Shown: positions 50,392 to 59,683, numbered from the stretch's first letter. The stretch is DNA of 61,905 bases from an uncultured Gammaproteobacteria bacterium (GCA_913063495.1 CAJXXT010000004.1:1-61905); one strand, 5' to 3'. The notes: a model not told the origin generated them from the sequence alone. Translations and numbers: made by a program.

Positions 50392-52038
50392 ATGCATTTC
50401 AAACTTTTGAGGTATTGTTTTTTCTCTACGATCTCTTTTTTGATAGTTTTCTTATTGGTTTGGGCTCCGACCTCGAATGGCCAGATGGCACAAAACCTTA
50501 TGTTGGGAAACGCAAAGGCACTATCCTTAGGTAACGCTGTAACTGCTGACCCCCCTGGCATTGATTCTATTCATTTTAACCCTGCAGGGTTGGCCAGACT
50601 TAAAGGTAAGCAGGTTCAACTAAAATTCATTTTGACGGATACTGAATTTATAGGGGAATTCAGTACAAACCCAGCATATGACAAACTTATTGCGAATATC
50701 CCGAAAAATCCCGATGGCACCCCAAAGACAGTGGATATTGCCGCAAATTCAGAGAGTAAGATTAAAAGTTTCGCGATATACCTACCAGGTTCGGGTATTA
50801 CCGAAATACCAATTACAGCAGCTCTATTAGGGGGAGTCTCATTTAACCCCCCTGGTTCACAGGTTACCTTTGCGACGTCTGTATATGCGCCAATGATTCT
50901 TGGATTGACAAGAGGTGACGATGACCCAGGTAAGTTTGCGGGTAAGTCGTTAGCATTCACACGTCTGACTTTATTCTCCCCGTCCATAGGTTATCAAGTT
51001 ACGGATGAACTAGCGTTAGGTGCGTCGTTAGGTTTTTCATATACAGGGCTTGGCCTGGATTTAGATTATCGTGCTCCCAATTTTGCTATCGGTGGTCTAA
51101 ATAGTATTTTAGACACTTATTGTGCAAACCCTGCGTTTGTTGATGCCCTCGATTTATGTTCTGGCGAAATAGGGCCCTTTGACCCCATCTTTAATTTACA
51201 AGTCGATGTTGATAAAACCGTATCGGTCACTTTTAATTTCGGAGTGTTGTGGGACATAGCACCATGGCTTACGTGGGGTTTTGCTTATCAGAGTGAGGCT
51301 AATGATACATTGGAAGGAGATATCGGCATTACCTTCGCACCCGATATTGTCAGTTTATATAATGGCTTTGCTAGTAGTGACCTTAATCTCGGCGCCGATC
51401 CATTGCTTAACGCCCTTGTAAGAGGGTTAAGCCTTCCTGAAGGTGGTAAAATTGAATCTAAAGGGCGAATCACGCTTGTAATTCCACAGCATGTAAGTAC
51501 AGGCATTAGCCTAATGGTGACACCACGATTAAAGTTTAATGTCGACGTTAAATGGGCCGAGACTTCGAAGTGGGAGAGTTTTAGATTTGAATTTGATGAA
51601 GACATTAATATTCTGGGTTTGTTAGGTGCAATAGGTGTAGATGGTGTGGATACAAATGCTCTCGATATACCGCGAGGTTACGAAGACACCATAAACTGGG
51701 GTTTTGGTGTTGAGTATCTTTATTCAGATAACCTGAAGTTGCGAATGGGTTATGAGCCAAGAAAAGCCGGTATTCCAGACGATAAATTAGACTTCCTGTT
51801 TCCTTTGGGTGATATGGATCTTTATTCTATTGGTTTTAGCTATAACATTGATAACGAATCTATTTTTGATCTGGCCTTGGGTTACACAAAGAGCCAACTA
51901 AATATTCCTGCAGGCAGCAGTACTAATGGTAATGATGTTCGAGCAGATAATTTTGTTTACAACCCTTACGCTGGTTTAGATGTTGAGACTACATTGGAAA
52001 CCTTTATGCTTGAAATGAGCTATCAAACCCATTTCTAA
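50392..52038 (+). CDS. FadL/TodX-type outer membrane hydrophobic-substrate channel
   Basis: A 548-residue outer-membrane beta-barrel of the FadL family. Signal peptide about 1-31 (LRYCFFSTISFLIVFLLVWA). N-terminal hatch AKALSLGNAVTADPPGIDSI then HFNPAGLARLKGKQVQL, which is the NPAG signature. Alternating barrel strands run to the C-terminal ETFMLEMSYQTHF with terminal Phe. The start is ATG 50392 behind AAAGG. Such channels take up fatty acids, aromatics or alkanes; its place beside the catabolic genes suggests it imports their substrate. Confidence 0.93.
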   Translation: MHFKLLRYCFFSTISFLIVFLLVWAPTSNGQMAQNLMLGNAKALSLGNAVTADPPGIDSIHFNPAGLARLKGKQVQLKFILTDTEFIGEFSTNPAYDKLIANIPKNPDGTPKTVDIAANSESKIKSFAIYLPGSGITEIPITAALLGGVSFNPPGSQVTFATSVYAPMILGLTRGDDDPGKFAGKSLAFTRLTLFSPSIGYQVTDELALGASLGFSYTGLGLDLDYRAPNFAIGGLNSILDTYCANPAFVDALDLCSGEIGPFDPIFNLQVDVDKTVSVTFNFGVLWDIAPWLTWGFAYQSEANDTLEGDIGITFAPDIVSLYNGFASSDLNLGADPLLNALVRGLSLPEGGKIESKGRITLVIPQHVSTGISLMVTPRLKFNVDVKWAETSKWESFRFEFDEDINILGLLGAIGVDGVDTNALDIPRGYEDTINWGFGVEYLYSDNLKLRMGYEPRKAGIPDDKLDFLFPLGDMDLYSIGFSYNIDNESIFDLALGYTKSQLNIPAGSSTNGNDVRADNFVYNPYAGLDVETTLETFMLEMSYQTHF

Positions 52039-52309
52039 CGCCTCTCAATGGATCTCGGACTTAAACCCGCTTTGATATTCTCTGCAATATCGATCACCTG
52101 GCCGTTTCTTCTCTTTATGGAGTCAAGAAATTAAAAAAAACCACCAATTCTAGCCCTCTTTTAATGAAGAGTAGCCTCGCTACGCATACTCAACATTAAG
52201 CTTCACCCCTTAAGTGTAAAACTCAGCGAGGGCGATATAAAACTGTTAACACCCAAATAAATTGAACATGCCTTTTGATGCTTCTATTTTCATTTTTTTA
52301 TTATGTGAC

Positions 52310-52540
52310 TTAATCTCTTTGATCTACCACGGTATTAACTAGCTTCCTTACAATTGGAGAGACAATAATTATAGTTGGAAATGCCACTACAAACCCAAAA
52401 CCCCATGCCTTTAACCAAATTGAAATTATCCCCTCCACTAGCCCAACATTAAAAATACTAATTACGAGTGACATTATGCATGACATTAATAAAGACATGA
52501 AAAATGAAAACACGTAATTAGTATATTTTTTTGGAATCAA
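52310..52540 (-). CDS. DUF2798 small membrane protein
   Basis: A 76-residue, two-helix protein matching the DUF2798 pattern: KYTNYVFSFFMSLLMSCIMS then LKAWGFGFVVAFPTIIIVSP, and IVRKLVNTVV. Start TTG 52540 with AGGA upstream. Function not established for this family. It stands alone between the FadL gene and the next small gene; the 271 bp before it show nothing recognisable. Confidence 0.85.
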   Translation of the reverse strand: MIPKKYTNYVFSFFMSLLMSCIMSLVISIFNVGLVEGIISIWLKAWGFGFVVAFPTIIIVSPIVRKLVNTVVDQRD

Positions 52541-52651
52541 TTTTCATATCCTATCTAGTGGGAACATAACAACTCGCAGAAATGCACCGTTATTTATTGG
52601 CGTCATTCTCTGGCGCCTTGATTGAATTAAATGTCCTGACACTTATGTTTT

Positions 52652-52903
52652 TCATTGGATCTGCAACAAACCAAATGCGACCCCGAACCCAACAATAAAA
52701 CCAATCGCGAAAAACATTAACATTAAATAGCAGATCCACTTTGCACCCTCAGGGTGAGCGAAATTGATGGCCCAACCATGCTTTGGATTTGACTTCGGCA
52801 CTGACGCTCGACTGTCGCGCTTGCTAAAAAAAATAGTGCTCCAGTTTTCTAGGTTTTCCCACTCTTGTTGGTTTATCTCTTCCTGCTTCATACGCTGATT
52901 CAT
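52652..52903 (-). CDS. DUF5808-like small membrane protein
   Basis: An 83-residue protein with the DUF5808-like core FSKRDSRASVPKSNPKHGWA then INFAHPEGAKW, followed by one C-terminal helix (ICYLMLMFFAIGFIVGFGVA). Start ATG 52903 after GGGAAG; a GTG at 52924 is possible. Function unknown. Many relatives carry this domain beside membrane helices. Confidence 0.75.
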   Translation of the reverse strand: MNQRMKQEEINQQEWENLENWSTIFFSKRDSRASVPKSNPKHGWAINFAHPEGAKWICYLMLMFFAIGFIVGFGVAFGLLQIQ

Positions 52904-53030
52904 AATCTGTCTTCCCAAAGCCACTTGTCAATGATACTAAGTATAAACCCTCCCTCGAACTCAAGCGGCTATATCGGATTTTTTTAATGAAGAGCCTAAC
53001 GTCTAACAGCTAACACTCCGTTTTTTGGCG

Positions 53031-53917
53031 TCATCCAGCCTGGCGTTGATATTCATTTCTAATTGTAGAGGCAAAACATTCTGCTGCTGGGCTAAGATAA
53101 CGGTCTTTCCCAACCGCCATCACTATATCTCGAGAAGGTGCTGTGCCTTCAAAACGAACATAGCGAATACAGCTATCAGCATTTTCATCAATAGTAATGC
53201 GAGGCAGTATTGAGACACCGTACTGTAACTCAATAAGTTGCTTGATTGTGGCGATTTGTGACGCTTGAAATAACACTTTTGGTACAAAATCCCTGTTAAA
53301 ACAATACTCTTCGACCTGTTGTGTCATACAGTGGATATCTTCCAGTAGAATAAAAGGTAGATCGTTTAAGTCATTAACAGGAATTTCTTTTAGTTTTGCT
53401 AATGGATTGACTCGGTGAATTGCGACGTAAAAATCTTCGGAAAATAAGGGCTCAATAGATAAACTGTCGTCGCTAAAAGGAATTCAACTATAATAATATC
53501 CAGTTCGCCTCGTATGCTGGCATCAACAATCTCTTCAGATATATCCTCCCTAATGCTAATGGTTGCGTTTGGGAATTTTTCGGACAAGGTCACTAACGCC
53601 TTCGGTAAAATAAAAGGCGCCAACGTAGGCAGTATACCCACAGCCACCACACCACCATCCGTTCCACCGATATCATTCACTCGTCGTTTTGCTTCTTCGA
53701 CCTTACCTAGAATCCCTATAGCTTGCTGGTACATGATTTTCCCTGCATCAGTAAGCAACAATTTTCCCTTCACCCTTGAAAAGAGCTTTTTCCCGATAGA
53801 ATCCTCTAATTTACCTAACTGTTGACTTATCGATGGTTGTGAAGTGAAACACGCTTCTGCGGCCTTCGTTACACTTCCACTTTCGACAATGGCTACAAAA
53901 TACTTGAGCTGATGCAA
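53031..53917 (-). pseudogene. OxyR-like LysR regulator, frameshifted and 5'-clipped
   Basis: The first part (53917 to 53481) encodes HQLKYFVAIVESGSVTKAAE then FTSQPSISQQLGKLEDSIGK and the start of the effector domain. After IVEF the frame shifts. The second part reads PFSDDSLSIEPLFSEDFYVA, LLEDIHCMTQQVEEYC (the OxyR-like Cys region) and PRITIDENADSCIRYVRFEG to 53031. The two parts together give a full 295-residue LTTR. The 5' end lacks the usual MNL before HQLKYF; only a TTG is available, so the gene also lost its start at the junction with the cytochrome fragment. Confidence 0.85.
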
Positions 53918-53934
53918 GTGGAAAGGGGTATTTC

Positions 53935-54189
53935 ATGGGGGACTATATTGGCTTAGAAGCAACGATTAAAAGTAAACGGCTCTTTCCAAGTGAGCCTGGG
54001 AACTGGGCATATTTCAGCTTTAGCAAACCGGATCATAAGTCTCTAGCCAACAATGTTAAGAAATTGCCTACTACCGCCTGTAATGCTTGCCATGACGCCT
54101 CTCCTACGGATGATTTTGTATTTACACAATATTATCCAGTACTTAGAGCTGCGAAAGGTAATCCGAAAGCAACCGGTGGGGCACTGTGA
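53935..54189 (+). pseudogene. Cytochrome P460-family C-terminal fragment
   Basis: An 84-residue reading frame: GLEATIKSKRLFPSEPGNWA, YFSFSK, heme site CNACHDASPTDDFVFTQYYP, end VLRAAKGNPKATGGAL. This is only the last third of a P460-type cytochrome. It has no signal peptide, so heme could not be attached even if it is translated. The full-length paralogue follows at 54191. The fragment starts at the same junction (about 53918-53935) where the LysR gene loses its start. Confidence 0.8.
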
Positions 54190-54190
54190 T

Positions 54191-54760
54191 ATGAAGGTTT
54201 ATCAAGCGGTAGGTTCTCTTCTCGTAGGCCTATTAACCCTATTTTCTCTAGAGGTGATCGCCGAGAGCCCACCACCATCAGGCTTCTCTAAATACGTGGA
54301 CGACCAAGGTAATATCAGATTACCAAAAGACTTTCGTCTGACAATGACCCATCTAGGCTCTTGGTTTGTGCCAGAAGGTGGGGCAAGTGGGTTTCACGAT
54401 GTCTATACCGATCCGGAAAGTGCACGTTATTTTCGTAGTAACGGCCACTTTCCTGACGGGGCCACGCTTATTAAGGAGCTACGATCCTCGAAGGCTGGGA
54501 ACTACACAACAGGCAAGGGTGTTAACTATGCAACGAGTGGAATCAAGCAATGGTTTGTGATGATAAAGGATACCCAATTACGGTTTAAGAATAACCCTGC
54601 TTGGGGTGATGGATGGGGCTGGGCGCTGATAAAAACCGAAGACACTAACCTTAACGTGTCCAAAAGTTATAAAACAGACTGTCTAGCATGCCATACGCCA
54701 GCAAAAAACAAGGACTGGATCTATATTGAAGCTTATCCCACATTAACTGGATCAATGTAA
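54191..54760 (+). CDS. Cytochrome P460-family protein
   Basis: A 189-residue exported heme protein. Signal peptide (MKVYQAVGSLLVGLLTLFSL, then EVIAESP), P460 domain with FRLTMTHLGSWFVPEGG, YTDPESARYFRSNGHFPDGA, and the heme-binding CLACHTPAKNKDWIYIEAYP. P460 cytochromes oxidise hydroxylamine or related nitrogen compounds, or act in detoxification of NO. Which applies here is unknown. The ATG follows the fragment stop by 1 base, with GGTGGGG upstream. It is followed by a diheme cytochrome c that could accept its electrons. Confidence 0.88.
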   Translation: MKVYQAVGSLLVGLLTLFSLEVIAESPPPSGFSKYVDDQGNIRLPKDFRLTMTHLGSWFVPEGGASGFHDVYTDPESARYFRSNGHFPDGATLIKELRSSKAGNYTTGKGVNYATSGIKQWFVMIKDTQLRFKNNPAWGDGWGWALIKTEDTNLNVSKSYKTDCLACHTPAKNKDWIYIEAYPTLTGSM

Positions 54761-54781
54761 CAACTGACTAACAAGTGAAGT

Positions 54782-55486
54782 ATGCGCTTATCAAGGCAAT
54801 ACAATAGGGTAATTATTATGATTGGCATATTATCCATGCCGATCATGATTTTTCTTGCCTATCGTTTACTGCCGGAATCTTCCCCAATTGCACGCGCCAA
54901 GGCATTTGTCGAAAATAGAAAGTGTTTAGAATGCCATGTTTACTCCCCGCCTCGCTCACTACCTTCCACAGATTTTGACAACGTCCAACACCCTGAGTAC
55001 AACGCGTCGGCTCAAGACCTTGAAACTTATTTCGAAGCTATTAGGATCAACATCGAATCAGAAAAGCGAATCACTCAGTATTCTAACGAGTTAACCCAAG
55101 GAGAAAAACTCGCTAGAGATTACCACTGTTTTATATGCCATGGTTTATTGGGTCAGGGAGGACAAGAAAACAAAGGTTCATTAAAAGGCTATATACCCGG
55201 CTGGTTTGGGCGTGACTTTGACATTCTCATCAACAATGGCAACCCTAACGCGATCCGAGAATGGATAACAAAGGGTATGTACCAAGACCTCATCAACGAA
55301 CCAGTATTAGGCACTATCGCAGAACACTATTTTGAAAAGCAGGAAATCAATATGCTTCGCCTTTCCACTCTTCCAGAGGAGGAAATCCAACTTCTCGTCA
55401 AATACGTTTTGATGATCCATTCTTATGGAGCAATGGACAAGGCTGCCGTTATAACTTATGAGGAAGCTAGCAAAAAATCTCAATAA
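54782..55486 (+). CDS. Membrane-anchored diheme cytochrome c
   Basis: A 234-residue protein with one N-terminal membrane anchor (VIIMIGILSMPIMIFLAYRL) and two heme-binding sites, CLECH (about 48-52) and CFICH (about 118-122). Conserved GLLGQGG, GYIPGWFGRDFDILI and ITKGMYQDL follow the second site. Class I cytochrome c type. It lies 21 bp after the P460 gene and is presumably cotranscribed. Likely function is electron transfer from P460 to the respiratory chain (inference). Confidence 0.88.
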   Translation: MRLSRQYNRVIIMIGILSMPIMIFLAYRLLPESSPIARAKAFVENRKCLECHVYSPPRSLPSTDFDNVQHPEYNASAQDLETYFEAIRINIESEKRITQYSNELTQGEKLARDYHCFICHGLLGQGGQENKGSLKGYIPGWFGRDFDILINNGNPNAIREWITKGMYQDLINEPVLGTIAEHYFEKQEINMLRLSTLPEEEIQLLVKYVLMIHSYGAMDKAAVITYEEASKKSQ

Positions 55487-55642
55487 ACTCATGAAACAAA
55501 AAGAAACAACAACTAACTCTAATAACATCAACGGAAACAAACCTTCCTTATACTTCCACGCAATAACCACCAAAACTCATAGACCAATAAATGCTATCGC
55601 AAGACAAACCAGGGAGGTTTATCGCATACTCGTAGTCATCTG

Positions 55643-55663
55643 AACGATGTTATAAACAACGTT
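55643..55663. promoter_or_regulatory. Palindrome upstream of hpd
   Basis: AACGATGTTATAAACAACGTT: arms AACG-x-TGTT and AACA-x-CGTT pair except at one position. It lies 81 bp before the hpd start in the 257-bp region that must carry the operon promoter. Probably an operator, but the regulator is not visible. Confidence 0.5.
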
Positions 55664-55743
55664 ATGAAATCCGCTCACAAGGCGGGTTCATTAATCCTTG
55701 CATGTCCGTGTGATCCACGGGTGTTATCTCAAGGGGAGGTATT

Positions 55744-56832
55744 ATGGGCGCATTTCACACGGCCACAGCGAAACCTGCATTTAATCCAACGGGCACAGAA
55801 GGTTTTGCCTTTGTTGAGTTCACCTCGGCACAACCTGATTTATTACATACATTATTCAAAAAGCTGGGGTTTTCGGCTGTATCGAAACACCCACAGAAAC
55901 CGCTCACCTGGTACCAACAAGGTAACATTCATTTCCTGGTAAATGATCACCCTTACGGGTTTACTGCGGACTTTGAACAACGCCACGGCCCTTCTGCTTG
56001 TGCGATGGGGTTTAGTGTCAAAGATGCATCCCAAGCTTACCAATACGCGACTAGTCACGGGGCACAACAATGCTTACCTCGCAGCCTTGAGTTTCAGGTG
56101 CCGGCAATCTACGGCATTGGCGACAGTGTGTTATATCTTGTCGATTCAAACAATAATCCGGCAACTCATTCAGGCCATTTCAAAAAACTGCCCTCCTCAT
56201 CCGAATTTACAAACATTCCCGCCGTCGGTTTACTCGAAATAGACCATCTCACTCATAATGTTTTTCAAGGAAAAATGGATAGCTGGGCAGGTTTTTACCA
56301 AGATATTTTTAACTTTCATGAAATACGCTATTTTGACATCAAAGGAAAACACACGGGTTTGTTAAGCCGTGCGATGACCAGCCCCTGCGGAAAAATCAAA
56401 ATCCCGATCAATGAAGCAACCGATGAGCAATCGCAGATTGAAGAATACTTAAGAGACTATAATGGTGAAGGTATTCAACACATCGCGTTAACCACCAATG
56501 ACATCTTCGACACGGTTAAACAGCTAAAATCCAATGGCATTGAGTTTATGGCGGTACCGGATAGTTATTACGATATGATCGAACAACGATTACCCGGCCA
56601 CCAACATGATATTAGTCAACTGAGAGAACATGCCATTTTAATTGATGGTCATAAAGAAAATGGACGCTGGAAGATATTATTGCAAATTTTTACTAGCACC
56701 GTTATTGGCCCCATTTTTTTTGAAATCATTCAACGATTGGGTGATGAGGGTTTCGGGGAGGGAAACTTTCAAGCGTTATTTGAAGCCATGGAAAATGATC
56801 AAATCCGTCGAGGTATTATTAAACCTGGGTAA
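55744..56832 (+). CDS. hpd: 4-hydroxyphenylpyruvate dioxygenase
   Basis: Converts 4-hydroxyphenylpyruvate to homogentisate with Fe(II) and O2. The 362-residue enzyme has two vicinal-oxygen-chelate halves. The iron ligands are His in LEIDHLTHNV, His in GIQHIALTTND, and Glu in GPIFFEIIQRLGDEGFGEGN. The C-terminal helix gate is present (GEGNFQALFEAMENDQIRRG). Ribosome site GGGGAGG. First gene of the tyrosine operon; hmgA starts 5 bp after its stop. Confidence 0.95.
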   Translation: MGAFHTATAKPAFNPTGTEGFAFVEFTSAQPDLLHTLFKKLGFSAVSKHPQKPLTWYQQGNIHFLVNDHPYGFTADFEQRHGPSACAMGFSVKDASQAYQYATSHGAQQCLPRSLEFQVPAIYGIGDSVLYLVDSNNNPATHSGHFKKLPSSSEFTNIPAVGLLEIDHLTHNVFQGKMDSWAGFYQDIFNFHEIRYFDIKGKHTGLLSRAMTSPCGKIKIPINEATDEQSQIEEYLRDYNGEGIQHIALTTNDIFDTVKQLKSNGIEFMAVPDSYYDMIEQRLPGHQHDISQLREHAILIDGHKENGRWKILLQIFTSTVIGPIFFEIIQRLGDEGFGEGNFQALFEAMENDQIRRGIIKPG

Positions 56833-56837
56833 CGCAC

Positions 56838-57983
56838 ATGAAAGATTGGATACGGTTTCCAAAAAGCTCCGGAGAATGCTCGCGACAAGCCCATGCGGAC
56901 TTCCCCGCAGGAGCGCCCTATGAGCGCGAAGTGAGTCGTGATGGTTTTTTTGGCCCCGCTACACATATCCATCATCGTCATGCCCCTACGGGCTGGAGTC
57001 ATTGGCAAGGTAACTGCCGACCTCGGGCGTATGATCTAAGCCGGTGGCCACAGCACCAAAATTCACTGTGGCAGGTACAGCCAATTCTACACAATGCAGA
57101 TTGCCAACTGCAGTTCTGGACATTATCCTCATCCATGCAACAGCTACTACGCAATGCCGATGGTGATCAATTACTATTTGTACATAAAGGTGATGGACAG
57201 CTATTTTGTGATTACGGTGAATTGGCATTTTCTGAAGGTGACTATCTACTGATACCCCGCGGTACCCTATGGCGAATTGCCTGTAAAGATGAGATTTCAC
57301 TGTTCGCCATTGAAGCCACGGATCAACGCTTTTCGTTACCCGACAAAGGGATTGTTGGGCAACATGCCATCTTTGATAGCAATGCCATTATCACGGCGGA
57401 GATCAATCAATATTTTCTCGCTCAGCAAGATGAAGAAAGTTGGGACGTTGAGGTTAAACATAACCAACAATTATCCACCATCCGCTACCCTTTCAATCCG
57501 CTGGATGCTATTGGCTGGCATGGTGATGTCTGCGCCTTAAAGATCAACTGGCGTGATATACGGCCATTGATGAGCCACCGGTATCACTTGCCCCCTTCTG
57601 CTCATAGTACCTTTGTTGCCGATAACTTTGTGGTTTGCACCTTTGTTCCGCGGCCGTTTGAGAGCGACCCTGGAGCATTAAAAGTGCCGTTTTATCATAG
57701 TAATGAGGATTATGATGAAATTATTTTTTATCACCACGGTGAGTTTTTTAGCCGAGATCACATTTATCCCGGCATGTTAAGTTTTCACCCAAGGGGTTTT
57801 ACCCATGGCCCTCACCCTAAGGCTTATAAAAATTCCTTTTCCCAACAACACCAACAAACCAACGAAGTTGCTGTGATGATTGATACACGTAAATCAATGA
57901 TAGCGACCACCGAAGACGAAGGTTTGCCAAACAACATTGAATGGACTGGCTATGTAGACAGCTGGAAAAGCCATGAAGAATAG
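56838..57983 (+). CDS. hmgA: Homogentisate 1,2-dioxygenase
   Basis: Opens the homogentisate ring to maleylacetoacetate. A 381-residue short-type enzyme, cupin fold. N-terminal cupin with LLFVHKGDGQLFCDYGELAF and YLLIPRGTLWRI. Iron-site region FYHSNEDYDEIIFYHHGEFF (His and Glu) and FHPRGFTHGPHP (His). Weak ribosome site, so translation is probably coupled with hpd. Followed by fahA after 12 bp. Confidence 0.94.
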   Translation: MKDWIRFPKSSGECSRQAHADFPAGAPYEREVSRDGFFGPATHIHHRHAPTGWSHWQGNCRPRAYDLSRWPQHQNSLWQVQPILHNADCQLQFWTLSSSMQQLLRNADGDQLLFVHKGDGQLFCDYGELAFSEGDYLLIPRGTLWRIACKDEISLFAIEATDQRFSLPDKGIVGQHAIFDSNAIITAEINQYFLAQQDEESWDVEVKHNQQLSTIRYPFNPLDAIGWHGDVCALKINWRDIRPLMSHRYHLPPSAHSTFVADNFVVCTFVPRPFESDPGALKVPFYHSNEDYDEIIFYHHGEFFSRDHIYPGMLSFHPRGFTHGPHPKAYKNSFSQQHQQTNEVAVMIDTRKSMIATTEDEGLPNNIEWTGYVDSWKSHEE

Positions 57984-57995
57984 GGAGTCCACATC

Positions 57996-59036
57996 ATGAA
58001 ACTTGCAACTCAACATAACGGTAGTCGAGATGGTCGGTTGCTGGTTGTCTCTCGAGATATGCAACATGCCATTGCTGTCCCCAACATTTCCCCGACGTTA
58101 CAATATGCCATTGAAAACTGGCAACATTGCGCCCCCTTGCTAAATGACAGGTACCAACAGCTAAATCTAGCTAACGACCCAAACAACCCTTTAAACAATC
58201 CTTTAAACAACCCACCAAACGATAATATAAAAAACATGAACAACATCATTGATTTCACTCAGTGCAAGCTCATGTCACCTTTGCCTCGATGTTATCAATG
58301 GGTAGACGGTAGTGCTTATGTTAATCATGTAGAGCTCGTACGAAAAGCCAGAGGTGCCGAGATGCCTGATTCATTCTGGCAAAGCCCCCTTATGTATCAG
58401 GGTGGCGGCGATAGCTTTCTGGGTCCAACGGAAAACATCCCACTAATGAATGTAGATTGGGGGCTCGACTTAGAAGCGGAAATTGCCATTATCACTGATG
58501 ATGTAGCAGAAGGAACAAGCGTAAAAAATGCAGAACAACACATCAAGCTGTTTATGTTGGTGAACGATATCTCACTGCGGAATTTAATTCCTGAAGAGTT
58601 AGCCAAAGGTTTTGGTTTTTTTCAGAGCAAACCTTCCAGCAGTTTCAGTCCCGTGGCCGTTACCGCGGATGAACTAGGTGATGCTTGGAATGGAAAAAAA
58701 CTACACTTGCCTTTAACAAGCCATATAAACGATATGCTATTTGGTAAACCTAACGCAGGCATAGATATGACATTTGATTTCCCTACCCTAGTAAGTCATG
58801 CATGCAAAAGCCGACGTTTAATTGCGGGTAGCATTATTGGATCTGGCACGGTATCAAATTATGATCGCAGCAACGGATCATCCTGTATTGCGGAAAAACG
58901 TATGTTAGAGAAAATTGCCACTGGAAGTATGGTCACACCATTTTTAACTGACGGAGATAACATTTGTATAGAAATGTTTGATAACAACGGTGTATCTATT
59001 TTTGGTGCTATTAAACAGCGGGTAGTATCACAATGA
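57996..59036 (+). CDS. fahA: Fumarylacetoacetate hydrolase
   Basis: Cleaves fumarylacetoacetate to fumarate and acetoacetate. The 346-residue protein has the FAH fold: YVNHVELVRKARGAEMP, GGGDSFLGPTENIP, metal ligands in DWGLDLEAEIAII (Asp/Glu), MLVNDISLRNLIP, and the C-terminal GSGTVSNYDRS. Near residue 62 it carries three in-frame 12-bp repeats (58182-58217) coding NNPL-type units, an insertion before the catalytic domain. Ribosome site GGGAG. The stop overlaps maiA by 4 bp. Confidence 0.94.
   Translation: MKLATQHNGSRDGRLLVVSRDMQHAIAVPNISPTLQYAIENWQHCAPLLNDRYQQLNLANDPNNPLNNPLNNPPNDNIKNMNNIIDFTQCKLMSPLPRCYQWVDGSAYVNHVELVRKARGAEMPDSFWQSPLMYQGGGDSFLGPTENIPLMNVDWGLDLEAEIAIITDDVAEGTSVKNAEQHIKLFMLVNDISLRNLIPEELAKGFGFFQSKPSSSFSPVAVTADELGDAWNGKKLHLPLTSHINDMLFGKPNAGIDMTFDFPTLVSHACKSRRLIAGSIIGSGTVSNYDRSNGSSCIAEKRMLEKIATGSMVTPFLTDGDNICIEMFDNNGVSIFGAIKQRVVSQ
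58182..58217 (+). repeat. Three 12-bp tandem repeats inside fahA
   Basis: AACAACCCTTTA, AACAATCCTTTA and AACAACCCACCA follow one another in frame and code Asn/Pro/Leu units. They are in a loop region before the hydrolase core. Slippage here would stay in frame. Confidence 0.8.
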
Positions 59037-59683
59037 TTTTATACAGCTACTTTCGATCCAGTGCCGCTTACCGGGTACGTATTGCGTTAAACATCAAAGA
59101 TATCAACTACAGTATAAAACCCATTCATCTACTGAGGTCTGGAGGGGAACAACATCATCCTGAATTCCATAAAATAAACCCACAAAATTTAGTGCCGGTA
59201 CTCACTCATAACAACCAGAACATAAGCCAATCTCTTGCTATTATGGAGTATCTGGAAACATACCAGCCAACCCCATCATTATTTCCAGAGAACACCAACA
59301 ATAAAACTGCCTCCCAAGAATTTTCACTTATGATTTGTTGTGATATACATCCTCTCAATAATTTACGAGTACTAAATTATCTAAAACACGGTAAAGCGTC
59401 AGAAATTGATGTCACTCAATGGGTTCAACATTGGATCAATGAGGGGTTTTCCGCCCTGGAGACAAAAATTTCATCCACAAAAAGTAACGATGAAGGACGA
59501 TACTGTTTTGGGGACACCGCAACGATCGCTGACTGCTGCCTAATCCCACAGATTTACAATGCATTACGTTATGATGTCGATATGTCGAAATATCCGACAC
59601 TTAATAAGGTATACCAACACTGCCTGGCACAACCTGATTTTCATCAAGCTGCACCAGAACAACAAACCGATTACCCTGACTAG
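59033..59683 (+). CDS. maiA: Maleylacetoacetate isomerase (zeta-class GST)
   Basis: Glutathione-dependent isomerisation of maleylacetoacetate to fumarylacetoacetate. The 216-residue GST has the zeta motif YSYFRSSAAYRVRIALNI, the thioredoxin-half INPQNLVPVLTHNN and QSLAIMEYLE, and the GST C-terminal ATIADCCLIPQIYNALRY. Start overlaps the fahA stop as ATGA. Its last 4 bp overlap the converging 59680 gene. Confidence 0.94.
   Translation: MILYSYFRSSAAYRVRIALNIKDINYSIKPIHLLRSGGEQHHPEFHKINPQNLVPVLTHNNQNISQSLAIMEYLETYQPTPSLFPENTNNKTASQEFSLMICCDIHPLNNLRVLNYLKHGKASEIDVTQWVQHWINEGFSALETKISSTKSNDEGRYCFGDTATIADCCLIPQIYNALRYDVDMSKYPTLNKVYQHCLAQPDFHQAAPEQQTDYPD

Noticed and set aside
53935..54189. A complete small cytochrome
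   Set aside because: It aligns only to the end of P460 proteins and has no export signal.
55664..55942. A 92-residue plus-strand gene overlapping the start of hpd
   Set aside because: Out of frame with hpd, no ribosome site, and the hpd frame has clear family support.
58182..58217. CRISPR-like or minisatellite array
   Set aside because: Only three 12-bp units without spacers, inside a coding frame. No CRISPR array was seen anywhere in the window.
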